Origin: Deltaproteobacteria bacterium
GTDB taxonomy: Bacteria; Myxococcota_A; UBA9042; PHBI01
Reading direction: 5' to 3'
Assembly: GCA_016792665.1 (NCBI GenBank)
Contig: JAEUKJ010000092.1
Location: 1 to 33,949, forward strand
Length of the DNA stretch: 33,949 nt
Below are positions 16,113 to 24,444 of this stretch, piece by piece; position 1 is the stretch's first letter, and each line of letters begins with the position of its first letter. A program made the position numbers and the translations under genes. A model generated the notes under the pieces. The model was not told the origin of the DNA, searched no databases, and was given only the letters and a program-made list of their open reading frames with translations.

Positions 16113-16880
16113 ATGAAGCTCAACTGGATGATGATCAAGAGGCTCGCCCTCACCGTGGTCGGCGCCGCCGGTATCGCCGCGTGCGCCGAGGCTCCCTCCG
16201 ACGACGGCGTGTCGGTGCGCGGCAGCGCCAACACCGCGGGCGTCAGCGAGATCGCGACGTGCGATCCCACCGTCGACCCCTGCGCCTCGGAGTGCTTCGT
16301 CAACGGCCTCGCCCCGGCCCAGTGTTGCGCCGTCGACGGCGTCTGCCAGCGTTCGGGCTGCGAGTTCGACGCTGACTGCGACTGCAAGGCCGACGACGAG
16401 TGCCTCAGCGAGTCGGCCTGCACCCTCGCGGGCCTGCCCGACCCCGACTGCGGCGGCGGCGACGACTGCACCTACACGCAGGGCTGGTGGAAGACCCATC
16501 ACCAGAACGCGTCCGGCTCGAAGAAGATCGACTGGCCCGCGCCCGAGGACGAGAACGCCAAGATCTGCGGCCGCACCTGGCTCTCCATCCTGAAGACCAG
16601 CACCCAGGGCCGCGCGTGGTACATCCTCGCGCACCAGTGGATCTCGGCCAAGCTGAACGTCGCCAACGGCGCCTCCACCACGGCCGCCGTCGACAACGCC
16701 CTCTCGAAGGGCAACGTCCTCCTCCTCAACAACTGCAACGGCATCAAGCAGTGCGACCGCTCGACGGCGCTCGGCTACGCCGACACCCTCGACGACTACA
16801 ACAACGGCTACATCGGCCCCGGCCACTGCGACGAAGGCGGCGGCGGCGGTTGGGGTGGCGGCGGCTGCGGCAACCACTGA
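16113..16880 (+). CDS. lipoprotein with cysteine-rich segment and TQGWWKTH domain
   Basis: A 255-residue product has a signal sequence and lipobox GIAAC (Cys24). Residues ~48-120 are cysteine-rich (CDPTVDPCASECF, QCCAVDGVC, CEFDADCDCKADDEC). Residues ~128-225 form the CTYTQGWWKTH domain, with ICGRTWLSIL, AWYILAHQWISAKLNVANGA and an NNC end. This domain recurs in secreted proteins of Myxococcota and related bacteria, without an assigned activity. The C-terminus is a Gly/Trp/Cys tail (GGGGGWGGGGCGNH). Thirteen bases separate its stop from the GTG of the glycosyltransferase gene, so co-transcription is likely; it may be a glycosylation target (speculation). Confidence 0.8.
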   Translation: MKLNWMMIKRLALTVVGAAGIAACAEAPSDDGVSVRGSANTAGVSEIATCDPTVDPCASECFVNGLAPAQCCAVDGVCQRSGCEFDADCDCKADDECLSESACTLAGLPDPDCGGGDDCTYTQGWWKTHHQNASGSKKIDWPAPEDENAKICGRTWLSILKTSTQGRAWYILAHQWISAKLNVANGASTTAAVDNALSKGNVLLLNNCNGIKQCDRSTALGYADTLDDYNNGYIGPGHCDEGGGGGWGGGGCGNH

Positions 16881-16892
16881 TCGTCCTCGCGC

Positions 16893-18491
16893 GTGGCCTC
16901 TCCACCGCAAGCGCGACCCGGCACGGCCGAGGAGGCACTTCTCCTCGGCCGTCGTCTTTTGTCCCAGGGCAGGGCGCGTGACGCGCTGCCCTACCTCGAG
17001 CGCGCCATCGCCGGACGACCGCGCGACCCCGACGCCCACTACGCGCTCGGCCTCGCCTTCCATGAGTCCGGCCAGCTCGACCGCGCCATCGCCGCCTTCG
17101 AGGCGACGGTCCGCTTCGGGCCACGCCACGCCGATGGTTGGAACAACCTCGGCAGCATGCTGCGCGCCGCCCGCCGCATCTCCGAGGCCGTCGCCGCGTA
17201 TCGCAAGGCCATCGCCGTGCGTCCCGACGACCGCGCGTGGAGCAACCTCGTCTACGCCCTCCAGTACGACCCGACCGTCGATGCCAAGCGCCTCTTCGCA
17301 GAGCACCAGGCCTTCGGGCGTCGCTTCCCCGCGGCCCCTCCGATGCCGCGCCCGGCCCCTGACAACGCCGCTCGCCGCCTGAAAATCGGTTATGTCTCCG
17401 CGGACTTCGGGAACCACCCCGTCGGCTTCTTCCTGCTCCCCGTCTTCGCGCACCACGACCGCGCGCGCTTCGAGGTCGTCGCCTACTCGGGTCGCAAGCG
17501 CCCCGACGACGTGACGCGCCGCCTCGCGACCAGCGCCGATCGCTGGGTCGAGACGGCCACCATCGACGACGACAAGCTGCGCGCGATGATCGTGCAGGAC
17601 CGGATCGACCTCCTCGTCGACCTCTCGGGACACACGCGCGGCCATCGCCTCGGGGTCTTCGCCAGGCGCGCCGCCCCGGTCCAGATCACCTGGGCGGGCT
17701 ACGTCGGCACGACCGGCGTGGGCGCCATCGACTGGCTGCTGGCCGACCACCGCCACATGCCCCCGGGCTCCGAGTCCTTCGCCGTCGAGCGCATCCACCG
17801 CCTGCCTCGCAGCTACATCACCTGGGAGCCTCCCACCTCGCCCGAGCCCGGCCCATTGCCCATGCTCCGCGACGGCGCCCGCGGGCCCGTGCTCGGCTCG
17901 ATGAACCAGCTCGCCAAGCTCTCCGATCCGGTCGTCGATCTCTGGTCCCAGATCCTCTCCGACCACCCCACCGCGACCCTCCTCCTCGTCACCCGCGGCC
18001 TCTCCGACCCGGGCACCGTCGCCGCCATCCGCGCCCTCTTCCACGCCCGCGGCGTCGACCCGTCCCGCCTCGATCTCCGCGGCTTCCAACCCCGCGACGA
18101 GCTCATGCGCATCTATCGCGACGAGCTCGACCTCGCCCTCGATCCCTTCCCGTACTCGGGCGGCCTCACCACCCTCGAGGCCCTCTGGCAAGGCGTCCCC
18201 GTCGTGGCCCTGGGCGACGGCGATCGCTTCGCGGCCCGCCACTCGGCCGCGCATCTCGCCGCCATGGGGCTCGACACCCTGGTCGCCCGCGACCGCGCCG
18301 ACTACCGCCAGAAGGTCTCCGACCTCCTCGCCGATCCCACCGGCCTCGCCCGCCTGCGCGCCGACCTCCGCCCGCGCATGGCCGCCTCCGTCCTCTGCGA
18401 CGGCCCCGGCTTCACGCGCGAGCTCGAGGCCGCCTTCCTCGCGATGTGGGCCGCACGCCCCGGCGCGCAGGAGGCCACCCCATCCCGTTGA
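16893..18491 (+). CDS. TPR-containing GT41 (OGT/SPINDLY-like) glycosyltransferase
   Basis: The 532-residue product starts at GTG 16893. Residues ~13-110 form three TPR units (DAHYALGLAFHESGQLDRAIAAFEATVRFGP and neighbours). The catalytic domain (~160-520) has RLKIGYVSADFGNHPVGFF, DLLVDLSGHTRGHRLGVFA, APVQITWAGYVGTTG, MNQLAKL with K342 at the position of the OGT catalytic-site lysine, and LDPFPYSGGLTTLEALWQGVPVVAL near the nucleotide-sugar site. The family uses UDP-GlcNAc or other nucleotide sugars to O-glycosylate Ser/Thr (or Asn in some bacterial members) of cytosolic proteins. The donor and acceptor here are unknown. There is no signal peptide. It follows the lipoprotein closely and precedes a cyclophilin by 72 bases. 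Confidence 0.9.
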   Translation: MASPPQARPGTAEEALLLGRRLLSQGRARDALPYLERAIAGRPRDPDAHYALGLAFHESGQLDRAIAAFEATVRFGPRHADGWNNLGSMLRAARRISEAVAAYRKAIAVRPDDRAWSNLVYALQYDPTVDAKRLFAEHQAFGRRFPAAPPMPRPAPDNAARRLKIGYVSADFGNHPVGFFLLPVFAHHDRARFEVVAYSGRKRPDDVTRRLATSADRWVETATIDDDKLRAMIVQDRIDLLVDLSGHTRGHRLGVFARRAAPVQITWAGYVGTTGVGAIDWLLADHRHMPPGSESFAVERIHRLPRSYITWEPPTSPEPGPLPMLRDGARGPVLGSMNQLAKLSDPVVDLWSQILSDHPTATLLLVTRGLSDPGTVAAIRALFHARGVDPSRLDLRGFQPRDELMRIYRDELDLALDPFPYSGGLTTLEALWQGVPVVALGDGDRFAARHSAAHLAAMGLDTLVARDRADYRQKVSDLLADPTGLARLRADLRPRMAASVLCDGPGFTRELEAAFLAMWAARPGAQEATPSR

Positions 18492-18563
18492 CCCCGCGCG
18501 CTCGCGGCGATACGCATCACCTGCCGCTCCCACCTCGGGGGGCGCCGCCATTCCGGAGTTCGC

Positions 18564-19079
18564 ATGCCCAACCCCATCGCCCACTTCGACACGTCGCTCG
18601 GCAGCTTCTCGGCCGAGATCTATGTCGACAAGATGCCGATCACCGGCACCAACTTCGTCCGCCTCGCGAAGGAGGGCTTCTATGACGGCCTCCACTTCCA
18701 TCGCGTGATCAAGAAGTTCATGGTGCAGTTCGGCTGCCCCTACTCGAAGGACCCGAAGGATCGTCGCGCCGGCATGGGCGACTCCCCCCACGGCGCCATC
18801 GCCGACGAGCATCCCGCCGCCCACAAGCTCTCGAACGAGCCGTTCACCCTGTCGATGGCGAACGCCGGCCCCAACTCGGGGTCCAGCCAGTTCTTCATCA
18901 ACACCGTGCACAACAAGTTCCTCGACTTCTTCACCCCGGGCCCGTCGAAGCACCCCGTCTTCGGCAAGGTCATCCACGGCACCGACACCGTGCAGAAGAT
19001 CGAGACCACGCCGACCGACTCGGGCGACCGCCCCGTCACGCCGGTGAAGGTCCTCTCGGTCACCATCGAAGAGCGCTGA
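18564..19079 (+). CDS. cyclophilin-type peptidyl-prolyl cis-trans isomerase
   Basis: The 171-residue product carries [17 protein letters not shown] (catalytic Arg47) and [22 protein letters not shown], the two cyclophilin signatures, and ends [20 protein letters not shown]...[11 protein letters not shown]. It has no signal peptide, so it resembles cytosolic PpiB. It speeds prolyl isomerisation in protein folding. GGAG lies five bases before ATG 18564. Only four bases separate its stop from the next gene. Confidence 0.94.
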   Translation: MPNPIAHFDTSLGSFSAEIYVDKMPITGTNFVRLAKEGFYDGLHFHRVIKKFMVQFGCPYSKDPKDRRAGMGDSPHGAIADEHPAAHKLSNEPFTLSMANAGPNSGSSQFFINTVHNKFLDFFTPGPSKHPVFGKVIHGTDTVQKIETTPTDSGDRPVTPVKVLSVTIEER

Positions 19080-19083
19080 GCCC

Positions 19084-20400
19084 ATGACTCGTCGAAGCGA
19101 AGCCGCCCCGCTCGACGCGAACGGGGTCGCGCTTCGCTTCGAGGAGGCCGGCCTCGAGGCCTGGGAGCGCCTCCTCGCCTGGGGCATTCTCCCCGGCGAC
19201 CGCGCCGCCTCGCCGCCCCGCCTCGCCCTCCCGCGCGGCTTCGCCGAGACGCTCGCGCGCTGCCTCGCCCTCGCGGACGACACAACGCGCCTCCACCTCG
19301 ACCTCCTCTACTTCGACGCCGTCCCGTCCGCGCACCTGACCCTCTTCGCCGCGCGCGGCGACCCTCACGCCTGGCTCTTCCACACGCCGCTCCGCCTCGC
19401 GTCCCTGCCGCACCTCGAGCACGCGATCACGCGGCTTCGCGATCGCCTCGCAGCCGCCTGTGAGGCCCTCGATCGGCCCCTCCCCGAGGACGCCTGGCCC
19501 TGGCAGCCCTGGCTCGCCGGCGCGACCCCGACGCTCGCCGAGCTCTACGCCGAGACCTACTTCGGCCGCATGCAGCCTCTCTTCGGCGCCGACGCGCACG
19601 CCCTCGCACGCCTCCATCAAGAGACCGCGGACCTCCCGCTCGAGGCCCGCTGGGCCGTCGTCGATCGCCACTTCGCGAGCCCGATCTTCCACGAGCTCAT
19701 GCACTTCTCGCCCGAGCGCGTCGCCCTCTCGCCGCCCTACCTCGACGAAGCCGTGGCCGCCGCCCTCGGCGTCCTCTTCGACCCCGCGAGCGCGCTGCCC
19801 GCCTCCGAGGACGAGCCCTCGCTGCTGGGCTGGCCGACCTTCGCGCAGGTCGGTCGCGCGCTGACCCGCGCCTTCGGTGAAGACCCGATCCTGCTCGCCC
19901 ACGCCGGCCTCCTCGACTGGGACGACGTCCTCCCGCGTGGCCTCCGCGCCGCCTTCGTAAGCCTCCACACCGCGCTCTTCACCGCGGCTCCCGCCTCGCA
20001 CCTCCACCCCGATCCGGCGCGCCCCGAGCGCTGGTCCCGCCTCATCTACCTCGCGGCCCGCGGCATCGATCCGGCCACCCTCACCCTCGCCGACCTCGAC
20101 CAGGCCCGGCCCGAGGCCTACGCCCTGCCGTGGCAGCCAAGCGATCTCCAGGACCTCCGCGACGCCCTCCTCGCCCTCTGCCTCGTGCCGTCGGACGTCG
20201 CCGGTCGCGCCCGGCTCGAGGCGTCGACCCGGGTGTGCGTGGACTTCGCGCGAGGCTCGGCATACCGTCTCTCTCCGAGCGGCGCCGCGCCCGCGCAGAG
20301 CTTGCTCCCACCTTCACTCGTCGCCACGCGCGACGCCATCGTCGCCACCCTCGGCACCTCCGCCGACGACGCCACGATCCTCTCCATCCTCGCGAGGTAA
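19084..20400 (+). CDS. unrecognised protein with HELMH metallopeptidase-like motif
   Basis: A 438-residue product of no family I recognise, without signal peptide or membrane segments. The segment SPIFHELMHFSPERV contains H203-E204-x-x-H207, and PPYLDEAVAAAL follows 14 residues later with E222, the arrangement of a zincin with a third Glu ligand. This part is also flanked by aromatic and acidic residues. The rest is rich in Ala, Leu and Arg and looks helical. A HExxH can occur by chance, but the second Glu inside a helix of the WLNEG type makes a real metal site plausible. It is sandwiched in a tight operon between the cyclophilin (4-base gap) and the gene at 20404 (3-base gap). Confidence 0.75.
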   Translation: MTRRSEAAPLDANGVALRFEEAGLEAWERLLAWGILPGDRAASPPRLALPRGFAETLARCLALADDTTRLHLDLLYFDAVPSAHLTLFAARGDPHAWLFHTPLRLASLPHLEHAITRLRDRLAAACEALDRPLPEDAWPWQPWLAGATPTLAELYAETYFGRMQPLFGADAHALARLHQETADLPLEARWAVVDRHFASPIFHELMHFSPERVALSPPYLDEAVAAALGVLFDPASALPASEDEPSLLGWPTFAQVGRALTRAFGEDPILLAHAGLLDWDDVLPRGLRAAFVSLHTALFTAAPASHLHPDPARPERWSRLIYLAARGIDPATLTLADLDQARPEAYALPWQPSDLQDLRDALLALCLVPSDVAGRARLEASTRVCVDFARGSAYRLSPSGAAPAQSLLPPSLVATRDAIVATLGTSADDATILSILAR

Positions 20401-20403
20401 CTC

Positions 20404-20949
20404 ATGGGCGCCCGCTTCGACGACCTCTCCAAGCTCACGCCGTCCGCCCTCGAAGACCTCATGAAGTCGGCGGCGCCCCGGCCCGACGGCGACCACCTCG
20501 CAGGCTCGCTCTGGCACGGCTACTCGCTCGCCATGCCGGCCCCGCTCTTTGCGCTCTTCGGCCGCTTCGGAAAGTCCTTCCACCGCGACGCCGACGGTCG
20601 CCTCCGCGGCTGGAACACGCGCATGCGCCAGGGCGTCGACGGCTGGCACCCGCTCGTCTTCCGCGGCAAGCCGGTAACCTACGGCCACTACGAGGTCGTC
20701 ACCGAGCCCGAGGGCACCCTCGCCGAGCTCTACCCCGGCGCCGTCCTCATCGACTACGGCCTCGGTGGCAATCGCGCTTGGGACCCGCTCGGCCGCGTCC
20801 GCGACTGGGTCGTCCAGCTCTCCGACGACCTCCTCCTCGGCCGCATGTACCTCTCGCTCGGCGGCCGCGCCGTCCCGACGCCGAGCTACTTCGGCCTCGC
20901 CCGCGGCGTGCCGCTCACCGACATCGTGTCGGCGCCGGTCTCCGGGTAG
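20404..20949 (+). CDS. small conserved protein resembling the GXWXG/DUF4334 type
   Basis: A 181-residue product starts with ATG three bases after the upstream stop. It contains LAGSLWHGYSLAMP (a W-x-G core near the N-terminal half), GKPVTYGHYEV, LIDYGLGGNRAWDPLGRVRD and DDLLLGRMYLSLGG, then VPTPSYFGLARG. The DxLLGxxxLxxG...PTPSYF end resembles the DUF4334/GXWXG families, thought to be lipocalin-like; this is weakly supported. No signal peptide is present. It ends the five-gene plus-strand run and is followed 20 bases later by two repeat units. Confidence 0.65.
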   Translation: MGARFDDLSKLTPSALEDLMKSAAPRPDGDHLAGSLWHGYSLAMPAPLFALFGRFGKSFHRDADGRLRGWNTRMRQGVDGWHPLVFRGKPVTYGHYEVVTEPEGTLAELYPGAVLIDYGLGGNRAWDPLGRVRDWVVQLSDDLLLGRMYLSLGGRAVPTPSYFGLARGVPLTDIVSAPVSG

Positions 20950-20969
20950 CACGCCCCTCCAGCGATCGA

Positions 20970-21057
20970 TCCGTCCGGGTGCCTGGCTCTGCCAGGCCTT
21001 CGGCAGTGATCACGCCATCGGGCAGCCTGGCCTCGCCAGGCCTTCGGCGGTGATCCG
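20970..21057 (+). repeat. two tandem 44-nt stem-loop repeat units
   Basis: Unit 20970-21013 has GCCTGGC-TCT-GCCAGGC then CTTCGGCAGTGATC. Unit 21014-21057 has GGGCAGCCTGGCCTCGCC, then AGGCCTTCGGCGGTGATC. Period and order match the block at 9117-9248. They start 20 bases after the stop of the gene at 20404-20949. Confidence 0.85.
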
Positions 21058-21098
21058 TCCCACGCCCTTGTGCTGACCGATTCGTCGCGATGTGAATA

Positions 21099-21111
21099 TC
21101 GCACCGTGCGA
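21099..21111. promoter_or_regulatory. 13-bp palindrome TCGCACCGTGCGA, possible operator
   Basis: A perfect inverted repeat around a central C, in the AT-rich leader before the gene at 21360. Binding protein unknown. Confidence 0.35.
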
Positions 21112-21208
21112 AATTCGCCGGTTCGAAAATGAACAGCGACATTCGAGATCCTTGGCTTCTGAGGCCTTGCAGCGCGCCCGCGTGAACGCACGGAATCTGC
21201 CAATTGCT

Positions 21209-21225
21209 CAATTTCCTGGAAATTG
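21209..21225. promoter_or_regulatory. 17-bp perfect AT-rich palindrome, candidate operator
   Basis: CAATTTCCTGGAAATTG is a perfect 8-1-8 inverted repeat. Such an AT-rich palindrome is conspicuous at this GC content. It lies 135 bases before ATG 21360 and just after a CAATTG hexamer (21201-21206). Confidence 0.45.
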
Positions 21226-21359
21226 CGCGCGAGATTGCCGGGCGTTTGGCGGATGTGTCTACTCGACGCACGACATCGGGGACCACGCGGGGCCTCGCTG
21301 TCGGAGCCCCGTCGGGGGCCTCTCGCAGGGTGGTCGGTCCCAGCGCTCGGAGTCGTGCC

Positions 21360-23840
21360 ATGGATGTGCAGCAGAAGGAGCGTCAGGCCAGCGCGCCTGC
21401 CGTATCGTCGCAGACGTCGAACCAGGCCAAGCCGGATGACCGGAAGGCGGCCTTGAAGGGCCTCTCGTATGACGAGCAGGTCCAGATGTTGTCGCCGAAC
21501 GGGGCGGCGGGGCAGGGTGGGGCCGGCGGGCCTGCCAAGCCCGGGAACGCGGTCGACGACGACGGTGGCCCCGGGGCGACGGTGACGCGCTTCGAGAACG
21601 ACCCGCGCTACGGCAAGCCGCCTGCCGCCGTGAAGGTGAAGGTCCCCGACCAGCAGGTCGACGAGAACCAGACCGCCAGCGTGAAGGCCGACGTGGTCGA
21701 CCCCGACGCCCCCGGCCAGACCAACCAGCTCTGGTTCAACTGGGCCCAGTCCGGCGGCCCGGCCTACACCAAGGCCACCGGGCAGTACGGCCAGACCTTG
21801 TCCTTCCAGGCGCCCGAGGTCGACAAGAACGACGTCCTCACCGGCGAGGTCTCGGTCAGCAAGCGCGGCTTCATCAAGCCCCGCAGCGTCGAGACCAAGA
21901 AGCCCTTCGCCGTGAAGGTCCGCGAGGTGCCCAAGCCCGAGACCAAGGAAGAGGCCGCGCCTCCCGCACCCGTGCCCGCCGCGGTCGCGCAGACCCCGGT
22001 CGAGGCCGCGCCCGGCAAGCCGAGGGTCCCCGACATGGCGATGATCGAGGCACTCCTCGCGATGGCCATGAGCGCCGGCAAGACCCCGAAAGCGGCCGAG
22101 CCCGAGGCCCCCGCCCAGTCCGAGCAGCCCGAGGCCCCCGCCAAGACCGAGTCGCCCGAGCCGCCCGCGACCACCCCCGTCGCCACCGCGCCCGCCCCCA
22201 AGGAAGAAGGCGCGCCGGCCGCGACGCCGCACCACCACGCGCGGCATCGCCATCACCGCCGACACTTCAAGCACCGGCACCACCACGCCGCCAAGCACCC
22301 CCACGCCGGGCACGCGCACAAAAAGCACAACCCCCACGCCAAGCATCGTCACCCGCATCGCCACGGCGCCGACCTCTTCGGCCTCATGGCCGAGCTCTTC
22401 CGCGCGATGAACGACGTCGTCGCCGGCCAGCACCAGCATGCTCTCCCGCACTCGCACGCCCCCAAGCCGAAGCCGCCCGTGAAGCGCCCGACGTGGCTGC
22501 CGCCCAAGGCCCCACCGAAGGTCACCGCCCCGGCCGCCAAGACCCTCCAGGCGGGCGAGCGCGGCCTCCTCAACACCGCGGTCGTCGACCCCGATCAGGG
22601 CAAGCTCGGCGGCCCGAAGATCGAGTGGCGTCAGGACGCCGCCGCCCAGAAGCTCGAGGACATCAAGGGCCAGGGCACGAGCCAGATCGAGTTCAAGGCC
22701 CCGCAGGTCTCGAAGAAGGTCACGCTCACCGGCATCGTGCACGCGACCGACGCCGACGGTCTCAACGGGCAGGCGCCCTTCGCCGTCACGGTCGAGCCGG
22801 CGGTCGCCGCCAACGAGACCGGCAAGGTCTGGGGTGACCCGCACTTCGTCGGTGGCGACGGCGACAAGTACGACATCATGGGCAAGAACGGGGGCGTCTA
22901 CAACCTCCACTCCGACACCGGCGTGCGCGTGACCGGCCTCTTCAAGACCTACAACCGCGAGGGCATCACCGTCGTCGACAAGGTCGGCACCATCGTCACC
23001 GGCAAGGGTCTGAAGGGCGTCTCCAGCAACCAGATCGAGTACTCGCCCACGGTCGCGACCATCGACGGCAAGGCCCTCGCCAAGAACAAGTCGACCCCGC
23101 TCGCCGACGGCGGCTCGGCCCTCCTGCTCGCCAACCGCCTCGTCATCGACACGCGTGAAGGCTACAAGGTCACCATCTACTCGCGACAGAGCGGTGCGGT
23201 GAAATACTGCGATGTCGACGTCCAGACCGGCGCGCGCGGCGTCGGCTCGGGCGCCGATCCCGACGGCCTCCTCGGCCAGACATTCGACGCCGACAAGACC
23301 GCGAAGAAAGGCAAGACCGGCGCGGGCGCCCAGGGCGAAGGCGCCATCGCGGGCGTCGTCACCGACTACGAGACCAACGGCCTCTTTGGCGCCGGCAAGG
23401 GCAAGCACGCGCAGGGCGGGCTCGACGCCGCCACCGACGAGCGCCGCCTCTTCCGCAAGACCGTGCTCGTGCCCGCCAACCCCGGCCTCGGCGCCGACGG
23501 CTTCGTCGAGACCGACGTCGACGTGGCCCCGGGCGACAACGTCATCATCGCGGCCTCGGGTGCCGCGGGCGAAGCCAAGAAGCTCACCCGCAACCCGGCC
23601 GGCGACCCGCGCTACACCCACCCGCAGAAGGCCAACTTCATGGCGCCCGCCGCGCCGGCCTTCTCGCTGGTCGGCCGCGTCTCCGGCGAGAAGACCGGCT
23701 TCGCTGTCGGCGCCGCCTTCAAGGGTGGCGTCAAGAAGGGCGGCAAGCTCCAGCTCGCCTTCAACGACCTCCGTGGCACCTTCGCCGACAACGTGGGCGA
23801 GTACATCGCCGACGTCCAGGTCGTGAAGGGCCTCGCCTGA
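21360..23840 (+). CDS. large modular protein: tandem beta-sandwiches, His-rich linker, vWD-like domain, LecA-like domain
   Basis: The 826-residue product has no signal peptide. The N-terminus is polar, with ALKGLSYDEQVQMLSP (~30-45), a short motif I recall, unverified, from Myxococcota proteins linked to contractile injection systems. Residues ~93-190 and ~386-482 are similar beta-sandwich repeats (VVDPD..., then FQAPEVDKNDVLTGEV and FKAPQVSKKVTLTGIV). Between them lie a Pro/Ala/Glu region and a histidine-rich stretch (~290-338, HHHARHRHHRRHFKHRHHH). Residues ~490-650 start with VWGDPHF and end DPDGLLGQTFDAD, as in vWF type-D domains. Residues ~700-826 match PA-IL/LecA lectins: VETDVDVAPGDNVIIAASG, FSLVGRVS and LQLAFNDLRGTFADNVGEY. 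ATG 21360 has GGAG upstream. A secreted, metal- and carbohydrate-binding protein is inferred. Confidence 0.8.
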   Translation: MDVQQKERQASAPAVSSQTSNQAKPDDRKAALKGLSYDEQVQMLSPNGAAGQGGAGGPAKPGNAVDDDGGPGATVTRFENDPRYGKPPAAVKVKVPDQQVDENQTASVKADVVDPDAPGQTNQLWFNWAQSGGPAYTKATGQYGQTLSFQAPEVDKNDVLTGEVSVSKRGFIKPRSVETKKPFAVKVREVPKPETKEEAAPPAPVPAAVAQTPVEAAPGKPRVPDMAMIEALLAMAMSAGKTPKAAEPEAPAQSEQPEAPAKTESPEPPATTPVATAPAPKEEGAPAATPHHHARHRHHRRHFKHRHHHAAKHPHAGHAHKKHNPHAKHRHPHRHGADLFGLMAELFRAMNDVVAGQHQHALPHSHAPKPKPPVKRPTWLPPKAPPKVTAPAAKTLQAGERGLLNTAVVDPDQGKLGGPKIEWRQDAAAQKLEDIKGQGTSQIEFKAPQVSKKVTLTGIVHATDADGLNGQAPFAVTVEPAVAANETGKVWGDPHFVGGDGDKYDIMGKNGGVYNLHSDTGVRVTGLFKTYNREGITVVDKVGTIVTGKGLKGVSSNQIEYSPTVATIDGKALAKNKSTPLADGGSALLLANRLVIDTREGYKVTIYSRQSGAVKYCDVDVQTGARGVGSGADPDGLLGQTFDADKTAKKGKTGAGAQGEGAIAGVVTDYETNGLFGAGKGKHAQGGLDAATDERRLFRKTVLVPANPGLGADGFVETDVDVAPGDNVIIAASGAAGEAKKLTRNPAGDPRYTHPQKANFMAPAAPAFSLVGRVSGEKTGFAVGAAFKGGVKKGGKLQLAFNDLRGTFADNVGEYIADVQVVKGLA

Positions 23841-23850
23841 GGCCCGCGCG

Positions 23851-24324
23851 ATGGACCTGCCGATCCAGAACGACCGCGTCGTGACGCTCGCGTTCACGCT
23901 CCGCGACGACGACGGCGCCCTCCTCGAGACCTCCGAGTCCGAGGACGGCGTCCCCTTCGCCTACCTCCACGGCCACGAGAACCTCGTGCCCGGGCTCGAG
24001 GCGGCGCTCGCCGGGCGGCGCGCGGGAGATTCCTTCCAGGTCGTCGTCGAGCCCGCCGACGGCTACGGCGAAGCGTCACCCGACGCCGTCGTCGAGCTGC
24101 CGCGCGCCATGTTCGAGGACGACATCGCGCCCGGCGACGAGCTCTCCTTCGAGACCGAGGATGGCGAGGAGGTCCCGATCTGGGTCATCCATCTCGACGA
24201 CGCCCACGTGCGCGTCGACCTCGACCACCCCTTCGCCGGCCTCCGCCTGCACTACGACGTGCAGGTCCTCGCCGTGCGCGACGCGGCCGAGCTCGAGCTC
24301 GAGCAGGGCTATCCCGCCGACTGA
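23851..24324 (+). CDS. slyD: SlyD-type FKBP peptidyl-prolyl isomerase
   Basis: The 157-residue product matches SlyD: VVTLAFTLRDDDGALLETS, PFAYLHGHENLVPGLEAAL, the flap region FEVVVEPADGYGE-like (FQVVVEPADGYGEASPDAV), and VDLDHPFAGLRLHYDVQVLAVRDA. SlyD is a cytosolic isomerase-chaperone with an inserted-in-flap domain. The histidine-rich metal-binding tail of E. coli SlyD is absent; the C-terminus is LELEQGYPAD. It starts ten bases after the stop of the large His-rich protein and probably shares its transcript, so it may assist that product's folding (inference). Confidence 0.9.
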   Translation: MDLPIQNDRVVTLAFTLRDDDGALLETSESEDGVPFAYLHGHENLVPGLEAALAGRRAGDSFQVVVEPADGYGEASPDAVVELPRAMFEDDIAPGDELSFETEDGEEVPIWVIHLDDAHVRVDLDHPFAGLRLHYDVQVLAVRDAAELELEQGYPAD

Positions 24325-24382
24325 CCCGAGCCGGGACGGCAACACGCAGGGGCGAGGCTCGCCCGCCCAGACCGATCGACAA

Positions 24383-24407
24383 GTCCGTTGAGCAGCCTGG
24401 CTCCGCC
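24383..24407 (+). repeat. truncated copy of the stem-loop repeat
   Basis: GTCCGTTGAGCAGCCTGGCT followed by CCGCC matches the left arm and loop of the 44-nt unit, but the right arm is lost. It lies in the gap between the convergent slyD and minus-strand gene ends. Confidence 0.65.
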
Positions 24408-24444
24408 TCCGACCGACGCGACCGACCGACGCGCCCGCGTCGAC

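Larger units (their letters stand above)
20950..21359 (+). other. 410-base intergenic region: repeats, then AT-rich leader with palindromes
   Basis: The first part (20970-21057) holds two stem-loop repeat units. From ~21081 to 21235 the DNA is unusually AT-rich for this genome and contains two perfect palindromes (21099-21111 and 21209-21225). The reading frame continuing back from ATG 21360 is open to 21204, but a GGAG seven bases before ATG 21360 and the change in composition support the later start. I see no other gene. Confidence 0.6.

Noticed and set aside
17290-17325. Another copy of the stem-loop repeat (AGGCCTTCGGG) in the glycosyltransferase gene
   Set aside because: Only about 10 bases match and there is no left arm; it encodes an ordinary part of the protein.
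16011-19283. 1090-codon minus-strand frame over the glycosyltransferase and cyclophilin genes
   Set aside because: No domain or signal is visible; the plus strand has clear family matches.
21204-21359. Earlier start for the mosaic protein
   Set aside because: It would place an AT-rich palindrome in coding sequence; ATG 21360 has a Shine-Dalgarno.
20886-23897. 1003-codon minus-strand frame opposite the mosaic secreted gene
   Set aside because: Low-complexity Gly/Leu/Val shadow of the plus-strand gene.
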